Of a DNA stretch of 64,000 nucleotides, positions 9,872-19,813 are shown piece by piece. Location: NCBI RefSeq assembly GCF_003345655.1, contig NZ_QQOH01000002.1, forward strand, positions 558,001 through 622,000, read 5' to 3'. The number at the start of each line of letters is the position of its first letter. The first letter of the stretch is position 1. The notes below the pieces were generated by a model. That model did no database searches. It saw nothing but the letters and a program-made list of their open reading frames with translations, and was not told the origin of the DNA. The stretch is from Motiliproteus coralliicola (GTDB lineage: Bacteria > Pseudomonadota > Gammaproteobacteria > Pseudomonadales > Balneatricaceae). A program made the translations under genes and the position numbers.

Positions 9872-10674
9872 TGAACGCGGCTGCCGTCGAACCGACCCCT
9901 GTCTCGGCTCGAGGCTGGCTGGATCCGTATCGGATTTGGTTATGGCTACAGCTGCCTTTGTGGTTAGTGGTGTTGGTGTTGGCCGGACAGCAGCTCTACG
10001 GCTGGATCGAGCGGCCCCTGGGGCAGATCCAGATCGCCAGTGATCGATCCACGGGGCAGTTCAAGCAGCTGTCTTCCGATCAGCTGCAGCAACAGTTGTG
10101 GGGGCTACCGGCGGATAGCTATGCAACGCTGGATCTACAGCGATTCCAGCAAAGTCTGGAGCAATTGGCCTGGGTGCATTCGGTGCAGCTCAAGCGTAGT
10201 TGGCCGGATCAATTGGAAGTGGTGGTGCGTGAACAAAGGCCTATTGCGCGCTGGGGAAACGAAGGTTTGGTCAACGAAGAGGGGCATATCTTCAGTCCGG
10301 CTGGGGATTTTGCTCGTCAGCAACAGCAGCGGTTTAAAGAGCTGCCGCAGTTGATGGGGCCGGAGCACCGATCGCTGGGGTTGATGGCTCAGTTCCACCA
10401 TTTCAGCCGGATGCTGCAACCGCTGGGGTTGGAACTGGACGGCTTGGAGATGGAGCCTCGTGGAGCCTGGACGTTGACCCTCAAGAATGGGATCCGATTG
10501 GTGGTCGGACGGGGCCAAGTGATTGAGAAATTACAGCGTTTTAAGCAGGTCTACGGTGATCTACTTGGTCGTTACGCCGAGCGTATCAAACAGGTGGATG
10601 TTCGATACACCAACGGTTTGGCGGTGACCTGGACTGAACCGCCGACACCGGCAACCCCGGCGAAGAAAAAGTAA
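9871..10674 (+). CDS. ftsQ: Cell division protein FtsQ
   Basis: Bitopic divisome protein that links FtsA/FtsZ-side components with FtsB and FtsL and the periplasmic synthases. It is 267 residues. It has a short cytoplasmic N-terminus and a single transmembrane helix near residues 28-48 (LWLQLPLWLVVLVLAGQQL). A POTRA domain follows (about 55-120) with the family pattern LAWVHSVQLKRSWPDQLEV, then the beta domain ending WGNEG...RWTNGLAV-like (VDVRYTNGLAVTW). The tail is lysine-rich (PATPAKKK). Position between ddl and ftsA is canonical. Confidence 0.95.
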   Translation: MNAAAVEPTPVSARGWLDPYRIWLWLQLPLWLVVLVLAGQQLYGWIERPLGQIQIASDRSTGQFKQLSSDQLQQQLWGLPADSYATLDLQRFQQSLEQLAWVHSVQLKRSWPDQLEVVVREQRPIARWGNEGLVNEEGHIFSPAGDFARQQQQRFKELPQLMGPEHRSLGLMAQFHHFSRMLQPLGLELDGLEMEPRGAWTLTLKNGIRLVVGRGQVIEKLQRFKQVYGDLLGRYAERIKQVDVRYTNGLAVTWTEPPTPATPAKKK

Positions 10675-10737
10675 AAGGCAGTGGTAGCAGATCGGGCAAA
10701 ACAGCCAGTAGCGAGTTAAACGAGCAGATAGGAACAG

Positions 10738-12000
10738 ATGTTGGAACAGCACAATAACATGATCGTCGCCCTCGATATCGGCACCTCCAAGGTGGTGGCG
10801 CTGGTGGGAGAAGTGGGCCCGGACGGCACGATCGAAGTGGTCGGTATCGGTTCGCACCCATCCCGGGGTCTGAAGAAAGGGGTGGTGGTCAATATCGAGT
10901 CGACCGTGCATTCGATCCAACGGGCAGTGGAAGAAGCCGAGCTAATGGCCGGCTGCAAGATCCATTCGGTTACGGTCGGTATCGCCGGCAGTCATATCAG
11001 TTCGATGAACTCCCACGGCATCGTCGCGATCCGCGATGGCGAAGTGGTTGAGCAGGATCTGGATCGGGTGATCGACGCGGCTCGTGCGGTAGCGATTCCG
11101 GCGGATCAGAAGATCCTCCATATCCTGCCGCAGGAATACGTGATTGATAACGAAGAGGGGATCAAGGAACCGCTGGGGATGTCCGGTATCCGCCTCGAAG
11201 CCAAGGTTCACCTGGTTACCGGTGCGGTCAACGCGGCCCAGAATATTGAAAAGTGCGTCCAGCGTTGCGGCCTGGAAGTCGACAACATGGTGCTCGAACA
11301 GGTCGCCTCGAGCTACGCGGTGCTGACCGAGGACGAAAAAGAGCTCGGCGTCTGCATGGTCGATATCGGTGGCGGCACCACCGACATCGCGATCTTCACT
11401 GGTGGCGCGATCCGCCATACCGCGGTGATCCCGATCGCCGGCGATCAGGTCACCAGCGATATCGCCATGGCATTGCGGACACCGACGCCGCACGCTGAAG
11501 ACCTGAAGATCAAATACGCCTGTGCATTGGCGCAACTGGCCAGTGCCGACCAGGTGGTCAAAGTTCCGAGCATCGGCGATCGCCCGCCGCGGGATCTGAG
11601 CTGCCAGGCCCTGGCCGAAGTGGTCGAGCCCCGTTACGACGAGCTGTTCTCACTGGTTCAGGCCGAGCTGCGTCGCAGCGGTTTCGAAGATCTGGTTGCA
11701 GCCGGCATCGTACTGACCGGCGGCACCGCGCGGATGGAAGGCGCGGTAGAGCTGGCCGAGGAAATTTTCCATATGCCGGTTCGACTGGCCAAACCGCAGG
11801 GCGTGGTTGGATTGGAAGATATTCTGCACAGCTCAATTTACGCCACCGGCGTGGGCTTGCTGCAGTATGCCGAGAAAGAGCTGCCGGCTAACGGTGGTTC
11901 GGTGATGGAAGCACGACGGGGATTACGGGTACCTTCGCCTGGCTCAACATTCCCGGGGATGCTGGATCGGATGAAGGGTTGGTTTAAAGACAATTTTTAG
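10738..12000 (+). CDS. ftsA: Cell division protein FtsA
   Basis: Actin-like ATPase that tethers FtsZ to the inner membrane. It is 420 residues. The phosphate-1 loop is VALDIGTSKVVALVGE near residue 10, with the 1C domain (TVGIAGSHISSMNSHG) following. The phosphate-2 motif is VDIGGGTTDIAIFTGG near 210, and the adenosine motif VLTGGTARMEG is near 325. The C-terminal amphipathic membrane-targeting helix ends GMLDRMKGWFKDNF. Start ATG 10738 follows a GGAACAG; a second in-frame ATG lies 7 codons later. The 63-base gap after ftsQ shows no clear terminator. Confidence 0.97.
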   Translation: MLEQHNNMIVALDIGTSKVVALVGEVGPDGTIEVVGIGSHPSRGLKKGVVVNIESTVHSIQRAVEEAELMAGCKIHSVTVGIAGSHISSMNSHGIVAIRDGEVVEQDLDRVIDAARAVAIPADQKILHILPQEYVIDNEEGIKEPLGMSGIRLEAKVHLVTGAVNAAQNIEKCVQRCGLEVDNMVLEQVASSYAVLTEDEKELGVCMVDIGGGTTDIAIFTGGAIRHTAVIPIAGDQVTSDIAMALRTPTPHAEDLKIKYACALAQLASADQVVKVPSIGDRPPRDLSCQALAEVVEPRYDELFSLVQAELRRSGFEDLVAAGIVLTGGTARMEGAVELAEEIFHMPVRLAKPQGVVGLEDILHSSIYATGVGLLQYAEKELPANGGSVMEARRGLRVPSPGSTFPGMLDRMKGWFKDNF

Positions 12001-12102
12001 GCGCTGCGGCGGCTTGTGGGTCGGGCGCTCGATAGCCGTAATGCAGCATGACAGACAGTGTGAGACAGATTCAGAGTTGGGGTATTCCCAGGGGAGAGGG
12101 AG

Positions 12103-13284
12103 ATGTTTGAATTGGTAGATCAGACACCACCGGGGGCGGTAATCAAGGTGATCGGCATCGGTGGCGGTGGCGGTAATGCGGTCCGCCATATGCTGGGCAG
12201 CGAGATCGAAGGGGTCGATTTCATCTGTGCCAATACCGATGCTCAAGCGTTGCAGGATATGGCGCAGGCCAGTGTGGTTCAGTTGGGTAACGAACTGACC
12301 AAAGGGCTGGGAGCGGGTGCCAATCCGCAGATCGGTCGCCAGGCAGCGATCGAAGACCGGGAGCGCATCGCGCAGATGCTCGAAGGCGCCGATATGGTGT
12401 TTATCACCGCTGGCATGGGCGGCGGTACCGGCACCGGTGCTGCACCGGTGGTGGCCGAGGTGGCGCGTGAGCTGGGTATCTTGACCGTGGCGGTGGTAAC
12501 CAAACCCTTCCCGTTCGAGGGGCGTAAGCGAATGACGGTTGCCAACGACGGCCTCAAAGCGCTGGCCGAAAGTGTCGACTCGTTGATCACGGTACCCAAC
12601 GAAAAGCTGCTGAAGGTGATGGGGCCCAGCGCCAAGCTGACCGATGCCTTCAAGGAAGCCAACGGTGTATTGCAGGGCGCGGTGCAGGGTATTGCCGAAC
12701 TGATCACCCGCGACGGCATGATCAACGTCGACTTTGCCGACGTGAAGACGGTGATGTCGGAGATGGGTATGGCGATGATGGGAACTGGTTTCGCCACCGG
12801 CGAAGACCGGGCCCGCGAAGCCGCCGAAGCCGCGATTCGTTGTCCGCTGTTGGAGGATATCGATCTGCAGGGTGCCCAGGGCATCCTGGTCAATATCACC
12901 GCCGGCTTGGATCTGGCCTTGGGTGAGTTCAACGAGGTTGGTGAAGTGATCCACGAGATCGCCTCTGAAGAAGCGACTGTAGTGGTCGGTACCGTGATCG
13001 ATCCTGAGATGACCGATGAGTTGCGCGTGACCGTGGTTGCGACCGGATTGGGCAAGCGCCAGCCTGCTCAGAACAGCAATGCTCCATTACAGCGCCACCG
13101 TGACGGCAGCCTGAATTTCGAAGCGATGGAAATTCCTGCCATTGTTCGTCGCCGCCAGGGAACTGCAGTGGCACAAGTGTTGTCAGAGCCGGAACAGGAA
13201 GAGATACCGATGCCCAAAACTGGGACCGATGACGAGCCGGAGCTGTTGGATATACCGACTTTTCTAAGGCGTCAGGCGGACTGA
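12103..13284 (+). CDS. ftsZ: Cell division GTPase FtsZ
   Basis: Tubulin-like GTPase forming the cytokinetic ring. It is 393 residues, behind a strong purine-rich site (GGGGAGAGGGAG). The N-terminal GTP site IGIGGGGGNAVRHM is near residue 15. The tubulin signature GGTGTG is at residues 107-112. The synergy loop around NVDFADVKTVMSEMG (about 207-221) carries the catalytic aspartate. A variable acidic linker follows residue 320. The conserved C-terminal peptide that binds FtsA and ZipA reads PELLDIPTFLRRQAD. Confidence 0.98.
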   Translation: MFELVDQTPPGAVIKVIGIGGGGGNAVRHMLGSEIEGVDFICANTDAQALQDMAQASVVQLGNELTKGLGAGANPQIGRQAAIEDRERIAQMLEGADMVFITAGMGGGTGTGAAPVVAEVARELGILTVAVVTKPFPFEGRKRMTVANDGLKALAESVDSLITVPNEKLLKVMGPSAKLTDAFKEANGVLQGAVQGIAELITRDGMINVDFADVKTVMSEMGMAMMGTGFATGEDRAREAAEAAIRCPLLEDIDLQGAQGILVNITAGLDLALGEFNEVGEVIHEIASEEATVVVGTVIDPEMTDELRVTVVATGLGKRQPAQNSNAPLQRHRDGSLNFEAMEIPAIVRRRQGTAVAQVLSEPEQEEIPMPKTGTDDEPELLDIPTFLRRQAD

Positions 13285-13312
13285 GTGGCTGTAAAGAATT
13301 CCACGACTTTGG

Positions 13313-13318
13313 TATAGT
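13313..13318 (+). promoter_or_regulatory. Possible -10 element for lpxC
   Basis: TATAGT lies 38 bases before the lpxC start in the 71-base ftsZ-lpxC gap, followed by a GC-rich GCGCGA. The matching -35 position (TGTAAA at 13290-13295, 17-base spacer) is poor, so this is only suggestive. An own promoter for lpxC is known in E. coli. Confidence 0.3.
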
Positions 13319-13355
13319 GCGCGATTAATTTTTTTAACGGATTTAGCTGCTTTTC

Positions 13356-14267
13356 ATGATCAAACAGAGAACCCTCAAAAACGCCATCAAGGCCACCGGC
13401 GTCGGCCTGCATACCGGTCAAAAAGTCTATATGACTTTAAAACCGGCTCCGGTAGATACCGGGATTGTTTTCCGGCGCGTCGATCTGGATCCTGTGGTGG
13501 AGATCAAGGCTTGGGCCGAATCCGTTGGTGACACGACCATGTCCACCAATCTGTTCAACGATGGGGTTCGAGTTTCTACCGTAGAGCACCTGATGTCGGC
13601 GATGGCGGGACTGGGTATCGATAACGCCTATGTTGAACTCAGTGCCGAAGAAGTGCCGATCATGGACGGCAGCGCGGCGCCGTTTGTGTTCTTGATTCAG
13701 TCGGCCGGAATCCGGGAACAGGAATCCGCCAAGCAGTTTATCCGCATCAAGCGCAAGGTATCGATCGAACACGAAGGCAAGAAAGCGAGCTTTGAACCCT
13801 ATGAGGGCTTCAAAGTGGGCTTCACGATCGAGTTCGATCATCCGGTCTTTGAAGGTCGCAACAAAGAGTGCGCGCTGGACTTCTCCAGCAGCTCCTTCGT
13901 CAAAGAGGTCAGTCGGGCCCGCACCTTCGGTTTTATGCGTGATATTGAATACCTGCGTGCCAACAACCTGGCACTGGGTGGCAGCATGGATAACGCGATC
14001 GTGGTCGACGATTACCGCGTCCTCAACGAAGACGGACTGCGCTATAACGACGAATTTGTGAAGCACAAAGTGCTGGATGCGGTTGGTGATCTCTACCTGC
14101 TGGGCAAGAGCCTGATCGGCGAATTCAAAGGCTTCAAGTCCGGCCACTATATGAACAACATGCTGCTGCGTGAACTCCTGGGTCAGCAGGATGCCTGGGA
14201 GGTGGTGACTTTCGAGGATAACGACAGCGCACCGATCTCCTACATGAAACCGGTTTTGACCGGCTGA
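13356..14267 (+). CDS. lpxC: UDP-3-O-acyl-GlcNAc deacetylase LpxC
   Basis: Zinc deacetylase catalysing the committed step of lipid A synthesis. It is 303 residues, as usual. The start [21 protein letters not shown] is the family N-terminus. The zinc ligand region [21 protein letters not shown] is near residue 75-95, and the second ligand set [20 protein letters not shown] is near 237-256. [11 protein letters not shown] near the C-terminus contains the conserved histidine. It is the last gene of the cluster and is followed 30 bases later by a terminator. Confidence 0.98.
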   Translation: MIKQRTLKNAIKATGVGLHTGQKVYMTLKPAPVDTGIVFRRVDLDPVVEIKAWAESVGDTTMSTNLFNDGVRVSTVEHLMSAMAGLGIDNAYVELSAEEVPIMDGSAAPFVFLIQSAGIREQESAKQFIRIKRKVSIEHEGKKASFEPYEGFKVGFTIEFDHPVFEGRNKECALDFSSSSFVKEVSRARTFGFMRDIEYLRANNLALGGSMDNAIVVDDYRVLNEDGLRYNDEFVKHKVLDAVGDLYLLGKSLIGEFKGFKSGHYMNNMLLRELLGQQDAWEVVTFEDNDSAPISYMKPVLTG

Positions 14268-14296
14268 TTTGTCGCTGTTCAGTTGATACCAGACAG

Positions 14297-14328
14297 AAGC
14301 CGGAGTGGGGTGACCCAGTCCGGCTTTT
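14297..14328 (+). terminator. Intrinsic terminator of the mur/fts/lpxC cluster
   Basis: Arms AAGCCGGA and TCCGGCTT, extended inward by TGGG/CCCA across one G-G mismatch, with a short GTGA loop, followed by TTTT. It begins 30 bases after the lpxC stop and separates the cluster from secA. Confidence 0.88.
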
Positions 14329-14402
14329 GCGTTTCTGAGTGGTCGTCAATGGAGGTTTTAGGCGCGGCTAAGCGAGCCTTAACTATCGGTTTCTTAAATC
14401 CT

Positions 14403-14431
14403 TCGACCCTGTATTGAAATCTCGGTATCAT
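14403..14431 (+). promoter_or_regulatory. Possible sigma-70 promoter for secA
   Basis: TCGACC and TATCAT with a 17-base spacer, 78 bases before the chosen secA start and downstream of the lpxC terminator. Each box matches consensus at four or five positions. The remainder of the 241-base gap holds only the lpxC terminator. Confidence 0.4.
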
Positions 14432-14508
14432 GCCCCAATTTATTTATTTTCCGTGTCCGTGGCTTGATGCCAAGGGCCAGACAATTTGCCGAAATTAAGA
14501 CACTGATT

Positions 14509-17247
14509 ATGGTCGCATCCCTGTTCAAGAAAATCTTTGGAAGTAAAAACGATCGCGAACTGAAACGCATGGGTAAGCTGGTCAAGTCGATCAATGCGTT
14601 TGAGGAGCAGATCGCCGAGCTGAGTGATCAGCAGCTGACCGAAAAAACCACTGAATTCCGTGAGCGTTTTGAACAGGGCGAGAGCCTCGATAAGCTGCTT
14701 CCCGAGGCTTTCGCCGTTTGTCGTGAGGCCTCCAAGCGGGTACTGGGGATGCGTCACTTCGACGTCCAGTTGATCGGTGGTCTGACCCTGCACGAAGGTC
14801 GCGTAGCGGAGATGCGTACCGGTGAGGGTAAAACCCTGGTAGCGACGCTGGCCGCCTACCTGAATGCGATTCCTGCCCAAGGCATGCACGTAGTCACTGT
14901 CAACGATTATCTGGCTCGCCGTGATGCCGAGTGGATGGGCAAGCTGTATAACGCGCTAGGTCTGAGTGTTGGGGTGATCTATTCCGGCCAAAGCCCGGAA
15001 GAGAAACAGCAGGCTTACCAAGCCGATATCACCTACGGTACCAACAACGAATTCGGCTTCGATTACCTGCGTGACAACATGGCGTTCAGTACCGAAGATA
15101 AGGTACAGCGTTCGCTTCAGTACGCCATCGTCGATGAAGTGGACTCGATCCTGATCGATGAAGCGCGTACGCCGCTGATTATTTCCGGTCCGGCCGAAGA
15201 CAGCTCGGAGCTGTACCAGAAGATCAACCTGCTGATTCCCAAGCTGGAGCGCCAGCCCGAGTTTGAACCCCAGGAAGGTGTGGAAGAGCCGGCGGGTCAT
15301 TTCCGCATTGATGAGAAGCAGCGTACCGTCGAACTGACCGAAGAGGGTCACCAGTTCGTGGAAGGGCTGTTGATGGAGATGGGGCTGCTGGCCGAAGACG
15401 AATCCCTCTATGCGCCCAAGAACCTGAACCTGCTGCACCACATTAATTCCGGCCTGCGTGCCCACGCGATCTACACCAAAGATGTCGACTACATCGTCCA
15501 GGGTGGGCAGATCGTTATCGTTGACGAGCATACCGGTCGTACCATGCCGGGACGGCGCTGGTCTGAAGGCTTGCACCAGGCGGTGGAAGCCAAAGAAGGG
15601 GTGGCGATTCAGAACGAGAGTCAGACTTTGGCCTCGACCACTTTCCAGAACTACTTCCGTATCTACGACAAGCTGTCCGGCATGACCGGTACTGCCGATA
15701 CCGAAGCGTTCGAATTGAATCAGATCTACGGTCTCGATGTGGTGGTTATCCCGACCAACCGCCCGGTTCAGCGGGCCGACCATAACGACCTGATCTACCT
15801 GACCATGCCGGAGAAGTTCGACGCCATCATCACCGATGTGCGTGATTGCCTGGAGCGCCAGCAACCGGTCTTGGTGGGTACCGCGTCGATCGAGATGTCA
15901 GAAGTGATCTCCAAACTGCTGACCCAGGAGAAGATCAAGCACAACGTACTAAACGCCAAACAGCACGAAAGTGAAGCCCATGTGGTGGCAGAAGCCGGGC
16001 GTCCGGGTGCCGTAACCATTGCTACCAACATGGCCGGTCGGGGTACCGACATCGTGCTGGGTGGTAAGTGGGAAGCCGAAGTGGCCGAACTGGACAATCC
16101 CAGTGAAGCCCAGATCGAAGCCGTTAAGCAGGATTGGAAGAAGCGTCACGAGCTGGTCATTGAAGCCGGTGGTCTGCACATCATCGGTACCGAGCGCCAT
16201 GAATCTCGCCGGATCGACAACCAGCTGCGGGGGCGTTCCGGTCGTCAGGGTGACCCAGGTTCTTCCCGCTTCTACCTGTCGCTGGATGACAACCTGATGC
16301 GGATCTTCGCCTCGGAGCGAGTTCGCAACTTTATGCAGGCCCTGGGTATGGAGAAGGGCGAGGCGATCGAGCACAAGATGGTCTCAAACGCGATCGAAAA
16401 GGCCCAGCGCAAGGTTGAAGGCCGCAACTTCGATATTCGTAAGCAGTTGCTGGAATACGATGATGTCGCCAACGATCAGCGTCGGGCGATCTATGATCAG
16501 CGTAACGAGCTGATGAGCACCGACGATGTTTCCGAGACCATCGCTGCGATTCGTGAGGAGGTGGTCAACGACCTGATCAGCGACTTTATCCCGCCGCAAA
16601 GTCTGGAAGAGCAGTGGGATGTGCCGGGTCTCGAGAAACAGATCCAGGCCGACCTGAACCTGGAACTGCCGCTGCAGCAGTGGTTGGACGACGACGACAA
16701 ACTGCACGAAGAAACCCTGCGCGACAAGATCCTGAAATCGGTCTTGGACGCCTACGCCGAGAAAGAAGAGGTCGTCGGTACCGAGTCGATGCGTCTGTTC
16801 GAGAAACAGGTCATGCTGCAGGTTCTCGATACGCTCTGGAAAGAGCATCTGGCTACCATGGATCACCTGCGTCAGGGTATCCACCTACGGGGTTACGCGC
16901 AGAAGAATCCTAAGCAGGAGTACAAGCGCGAGTCCTTCGAGCTGTTCCAGGAGTTACTGGCCAATATCAAGCAGGATGTGGTTCGGATCATCTGTCACGT
17001 TCAGGTGCGTCAGCCCGAAGAGGTTGAAGAGATCGAGCGCCAACGTCGCGAAGCGATGGAGCGTCAACAGATGGAGTTCCAACATGCGCAAGCCAACGCG
17101 ATGGGCGGCGAGGAGCAAGAGCAGCCTTCTGAAGGCGCGGAGCCCAGCCAGCCGTTTGTTCGCGAAGATCGCAAGGTTGGCCGCAACGAGCCCTGTCCGT
17201 GCGGATCCGGTAAGAAGTATAAGCAGTGCTGCGGCAAGCTAAGCTAA
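14509..17247 (+). CDS. secA: Preprotein translocase ATPase SecA
   Basis: Motor ATPase that drives unfolded preproteins through SecYEG. The ATG at 14509 gives 912 residues beginning [20 protein letters not shown], which aligns with the known SecA N-terminus; upstream in-frame TTG/ATG codons at 14464-14467 would add a non-conserved extension. Walker A is [18 protein letters not shown] near 105 and the DEVD helicase motif is [17 protein letters not shown] near 210. The second nucleotide domain includes [15 protein letters not shown] near 508, with [20 protein letters not shown] further on. The C-terminus carries a complete zinc-binding SEC-C motif ([13 protein letters not shown]). No secM-like arrest gene precedes it. 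Confidence 0.98.
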   Translation: MVASLFKKIFGSKNDRELKRMGKLVKSINAFEEQIAELSDQQLTEKTTEFRERFEQGESLDKLLPEAFAVCREASKRVLGMRHFDVQLIGGLTLHEGRVAEMRTGEGKTLVATLAAYLNAIPAQGMHVVTVNDYLARRDAEWMGKLYNALGLSVGVIYSGQSPEEKQQAYQADITYGTNNEFGFDYLRDNMAFSTEDKVQRSLQYAIVDEVDSILIDEARTPLIISGPAEDSSELYQKINLLIPKLERQPEFEPQEGVEEPAGHFRIDEKQRTVELTEEGHQFVEGLLMEMGLLAEDESLYAPKNLNLLHHINSGLRAHAIYTKDVDYIVQGGQIVIVDEHTGRTMPGRRWSEGLHQAVEAKEGVAIQNESQTLASTTFQNYFRIYDKLSGMTGTADTEAFELNQIYGLDVVVIPTNRPVQRADHNDLIYLTMPEKFDAIITDVRDCLERQQPVLVGTASIEMSEVISKLLTQEKIKHNVLNAKQHESEAHVVAEAGRPGAVTIATNMAGRGTDIVLGGKWEAEVAELDNPSEAQIEAVKQDWKKRHELVIEAGGLHIIGTERHESRRIDNQLRGRSGRQGDPGSSRFYLSLDDNLMRIFASERVRNFMQALGMEKGEAIEHKMVSNAIEKAQRKVEGRNFDIRKQLLEYDDVANDQRRAIYDQRNELMSTDDVSETIAAIREEVVNDLISDFIPPQSLEEQWDVPGLEKQIQADLNLELPLQQWLDDDDKLHEETLRDKILKSVLDAYAEKEEVVGTESMRLFEKQVMLQVLDTLWKEHLATMDHLRQGIHLRGYAQKNPKQEYKRESFELFQELLANIKQDVVRIICHVQVRQPEEVEEIERQRREAMERQQMEFQHAQANAMGGEEQEQPSEGAEPSQPFVREDRKVGRNEPCPCGSGKKYKQCCGKLS

Positions 17248-17285
17248 TTCGCCACATCACACAATTTAGCGGTTTATCGATTACG

Positions 17286-17320
17286 GGGTTCGGCTGCCAG
17301 GCAGTCGAATCCCTTTTATT
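17286..17320 (+). terminator. Intrinsic terminator after secA
   Basis: GGGTTCGGCTGCC and GGCAGTCGAATCCC form a near-perfect stem with G-U pairs, followed by TTTTATTTT. It lies 39 bases after the secA stop; the argJ ribosome binding site (AAGGAG) follows directly. Confidence 0.75.
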
Positions 17321-17335
17321 TTAAGGAGTCAGACC

Positions 17336-18550
17336 ATGGCCGTAGGACCTGCCACCCTTCCAACTTTTGAACCGATCAGCGGTTTTCGCCTCGGTACTGC
17401 CAGTGCCGGTATCAAAACCCCGGGACGCTTGGACCTGGTGGTGATGGAACTGTCGGAAACCGCTAGCGTTGCCGGTGTCTTTACCCGTAATGCGTTCTGC
17501 GCCGCGCCGGTCACGCTGTCCAAGAAGCACCTGGCTGCGGGGCAGCCGCGTTATCTGCTGACCAACACCGGCAATGCCAATGCGGGCACCGGCGCCGAAG
17601 GTATGGCTGACGCCAGTGGTTGTTGCGCCAAGCTGGCCGAGTTGGTCGGAATGAAGCCAGAGCAGGTGCTGCCGTTCTCCACCGGTGTGATCGGTGAAAA
17701 ACTACCGGTCGAGAGAATTTATGCGGCGCTGCCCGCTGCCGTGGAAGCGCTGTCGGAAAATGGCTGGGAAGATGCCGCCAGCGGTATTCTGACCACCGAT
17801 ACCCGTCCAAAGGGCGCTAGCTGTTCCCTGGAGCTGAATGGTCAGGCAGTCTGCATCAGCGGCATCTCCAAAGGGGCGGGGATGATCCGCCCGAATATGG
17901 CGACCATGCTGGCGTATGTCGCCACCGATGCGAAGGTCGAGCAGGCGGATCTGCAAGCTCTGTTGTCCGAGGTTGCCGAGCGCACCTTCAACCGAGTCAC
18001 TATCGATGGCGATACCTCCACCAATGATTCCTGCATGCTGGTGGCCACCGGTGCGTCCGGTGTCGCCTGTGCGCCGGGTCATCCTGAGTGGGATCAGTTC
18101 GCCGAGGCCGTTGAGTCTGTCCTGCGGGAGCTGGCCCAGGCCATCGTCCGAGACGGTGAAGGTGCAACCAAATTTGTCAGTATCGAAGTCAACGGTGCAC
18201 TGGATAGCGCCGAGGCGTTGAAAGTCGCTTACGCCATTGCGCATTCGCCGCTGGTCAAGACGGCGTTGTTTGCCTCCGATCCCAACTGGGGGCGTATTCT
18301 GGCGGCGGTTGGTTATGCTGGAGTCGAGCAGTTGGACCTGGAAGCACTGAAAATCTTCCTGGGCGATGTGTGCATTGTCGAGAATGGTGGCCGTGCGGCG
18401 GACTATACTGAAGAGCAGGGGCAGGCTGTGATGAATCAGGAAGATATCCTGATACGGGTCGAGCTGGCACGCGGTGAGGTCAGCGAAACGGTCTGGACCA
18501 CTGACCTGTCGAAAGACTACGTCACGATCAATGCCGACTACCGCAGCTGA
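17336..18550 (+). CDS. argJ: Bifunctional ornithine acetyltransferase/N-acetylglutamate synthase ArgJ
   Basis: Arginine biosynthesis enzyme that recycles the acetyl group from N-acetylornithine to glutamate. It is 404 residues. The autoproteolysis site lies in KGAGMIRPNMATMLAY, where Thr190 should become the N-terminal nucleophile of the beta chain. Other family motifs are NAFCAAPV near 50, LTNTGNANAGTG near 80, and DPNWGRILAAVGYAG near 315. The gene follows an AAGGAG site at a normal distance. A MutT-ThiE fusion gene starts 15 bases downstream, the same neighbour as in pseudomonads. Whether it can also use acetyl-CoA cannot be told from sequence. Confidence 0.95.
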   Translation: MAVGPATLPTFEPISGFRLGTASAGIKTPGRLDLVVMELSETASVAGVFTRNAFCAAPVTLSKKHLAAGQPRYLLTNTGNANAGTGAEGMADASGCCAKLAELVGMKPEQVLPFSTGVIGEKLPVERIYAALPAAVEALSENGWEDAASGILTTDTRPKGASCSLELNGQAVCISGISKGAGMIRPNMATMLAYVATDAKVEQADLQALLSEVAERTFNRVTIDGDTSTNDSCMLVATGASGVACAPGHPEWDQFAEAVESVLRELAQAIVRDGEGATKFVSIEVNGALDSAEALKVAYAIAHSPLVKTALFASDPNWGRILAAVGYAGVEQLDLEALKIFLGDVCIVENGGRAADYTEEQGQAVMNQEDILIRVELARGEVSETVWTTDLSKDYVTINADYRS

Positions 18551-18565
18551 TCGACGAGCCTATTT

Positions 18566-19516
18566 GTGACCAAGGTTGTGCATGTCGCTGCAGCAGCGAT
18601 CTATCTGGATGATGGCCGATTATTGATCAGCCGTCGTCCTGCACACCTGCACCAAGGGGGCCTGCTTGAATTTCCCGGTGGCAAGCTGGAGTCGGATGAA
18701 ACGCCGCAGCAGGCCTTGATCCGCGAGCTCGAAGAGGAGCTGGGGATTATCCCCAAGCAATTTGAGCCGCTGATTCGAATCCCCTACGACTACCCGGACA
18801 AACGGGTATTGCTGGATGTTTGGCGTGTTACCGCCTTCGACGGCAAGCCGGAAGGACGTGAGGGGCAGCAACTCTACCGGTTGGATATTGATGGGCTGGA
18901 GCCTGCTGCCTTCCCTGCTGCTAACCGACCGATCATCGCGGCTTTGCAGTTACCCCAGCTTTACCTGATCACTCCCGAATTGCCCACTGAAATTCTGCTC
19001 CAGCGCCTCGCTTCGGCCTTGGATACGGGTGTTGGCTTGGTTCAGCTGCGGGCCAATCATCTCGACGATGGGGCGTATCTGGAGTTGGCAGATCAGGTAC
19101 TGCCAGTCTGTCACCGACGGGGCGCTCGATTACTGCTGAATCGACACCCATCGATGCTCGCCGAGGTCGAGGCTGATGGGGTTCATCTGAATAGTCGCTT
19201 ATTGGAAGAGCTTCAAGCTACCGGTCTTCCAGTGCTGCAGAACAAGTGGTTTGGTGCATCTTGTCACAACGCCCAACAACTGCGCTTAGCCCAACAGCTG
19301 GGGCTCGATTACGCGCTGCTTTCTCCGGTTTGTGCAACCGAAACACACCCTGATGCGCAACCGCTGGGGTGGACCGCCTTCGAGTCCCTGGTGGCTCCGA
19401 TGCAAATACCCGTGTACGGGTTGGGCGGGCTTTCACGAGGGCATTTGCCCCAGGTGTTAAGTCATGGCGGGCAAGGTGTGGCTGGAATCGGCGCCTTTAT
19501 CCATCGGGCGGTTTAA
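18566..19516 (+). CDS. Nudix hydrolase (MutT-like) fused to a ThiE-like domain
   Basis: 316-residue fusion starting at GTG. Residues 1-130 form a MutT-type Nudix domain with a full Nudix box (GGKLESDETPQQALIREL then EEELGI), so 8-oxo-dGTP or related nucleotide hydrolysis is likely. Residues about 135-316 resemble thiamine phosphate synthase/TenI (LVQLRANHL, ADGVHLNS, WFGASCHNAQQL, VYGLGGLSRG). The ThiE magnesium and substrate positions look altered: the usual N-D-R reads LNRHPS and the acidic residue after GVHL is missing (GVHLNSR). Such fusions are known in gammaproteobacteria next to argJ. The C-terminal half may be a non-catalytic or differently acting domain. Confidence 0.88.
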   Translation: MTKVVHVAAAAIYLDDGRLLISRRPAHLHQGGLLEFPGGKLESDETPQQALIRELEEELGIIPKQFEPLIRIPYDYPDKRVLLDVWRVTAFDGKPEGREGQQLYRLDIDGLEPAAFPAANRPIIAALQLPQLYLITPELPTEILLQRLASALDTGVGLVQLRANHLDDGAYLELADQVLPVCHRRGARLLLNRHPSMLAEVEADGVHLNSRLLEELQATGLPVLQNKWFGASCHNAQQLRLAQQLGLDYALLSPVCATETHPDAQPLGWTAFESLVAPMQIPVYGLGGLSRGHLPQVLSHGGQGVAGIGAFIHRAV

Positions 19517-19572
19517 CCCAGCTGTGAGCTTTTACTCAGATCCTTGGTGCTGATGGATAACTGGCTTAGATG

Positions 19573-19800
19573 TCAGTGCACAGGCGGTTTTGCAGCCTGT
19601 TCAAGCTGGTGAAGCAACTCTTCTGCATCTTCCGGATCCATCTCCAACTCCGTTCCGCTGGGCTTGCTGATCTGGTATTCCTCGTTGGCCCATGCTCCCA
19701 GGTCGATCAGACGACAACGCTCTGAACAGAAAGGACGGTGAGGATTGTTGCTGTCCCACTCGACCGGTTTTTGGCAGTGGGGGCAGTTGATAACGGGCAT
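19573..19800 (-). CDS. yacG: DNA gyrase inhibitor YacG
   Basis: Small zinc protein of 75 residues. Four cysteines in a treble-clef-like arrangement (Cys6, Cys9, Cys25, Cys29: CPHC and CSERC) bind zinc, and the following [14 protein letters not shown] is the family signature. In E. coli it binds GyrB and inhibits supercoiling. It is the last gene of the minus-strand pilB-pilC-pilD-coaE-yacG run, 13 bases after coaE. The C-terminal tail is acidic. Confidence 0.93.
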   Translation of the reverse strand: MPVINCPHCQKPVEWDSNNPHRPFCSERCRLIDLGAWANEEYQISKPSGTELEMDPEDAEELLHQLEQAAKPPVH

Positions 19801-19813
19801 GTAGGGTCTCGGT

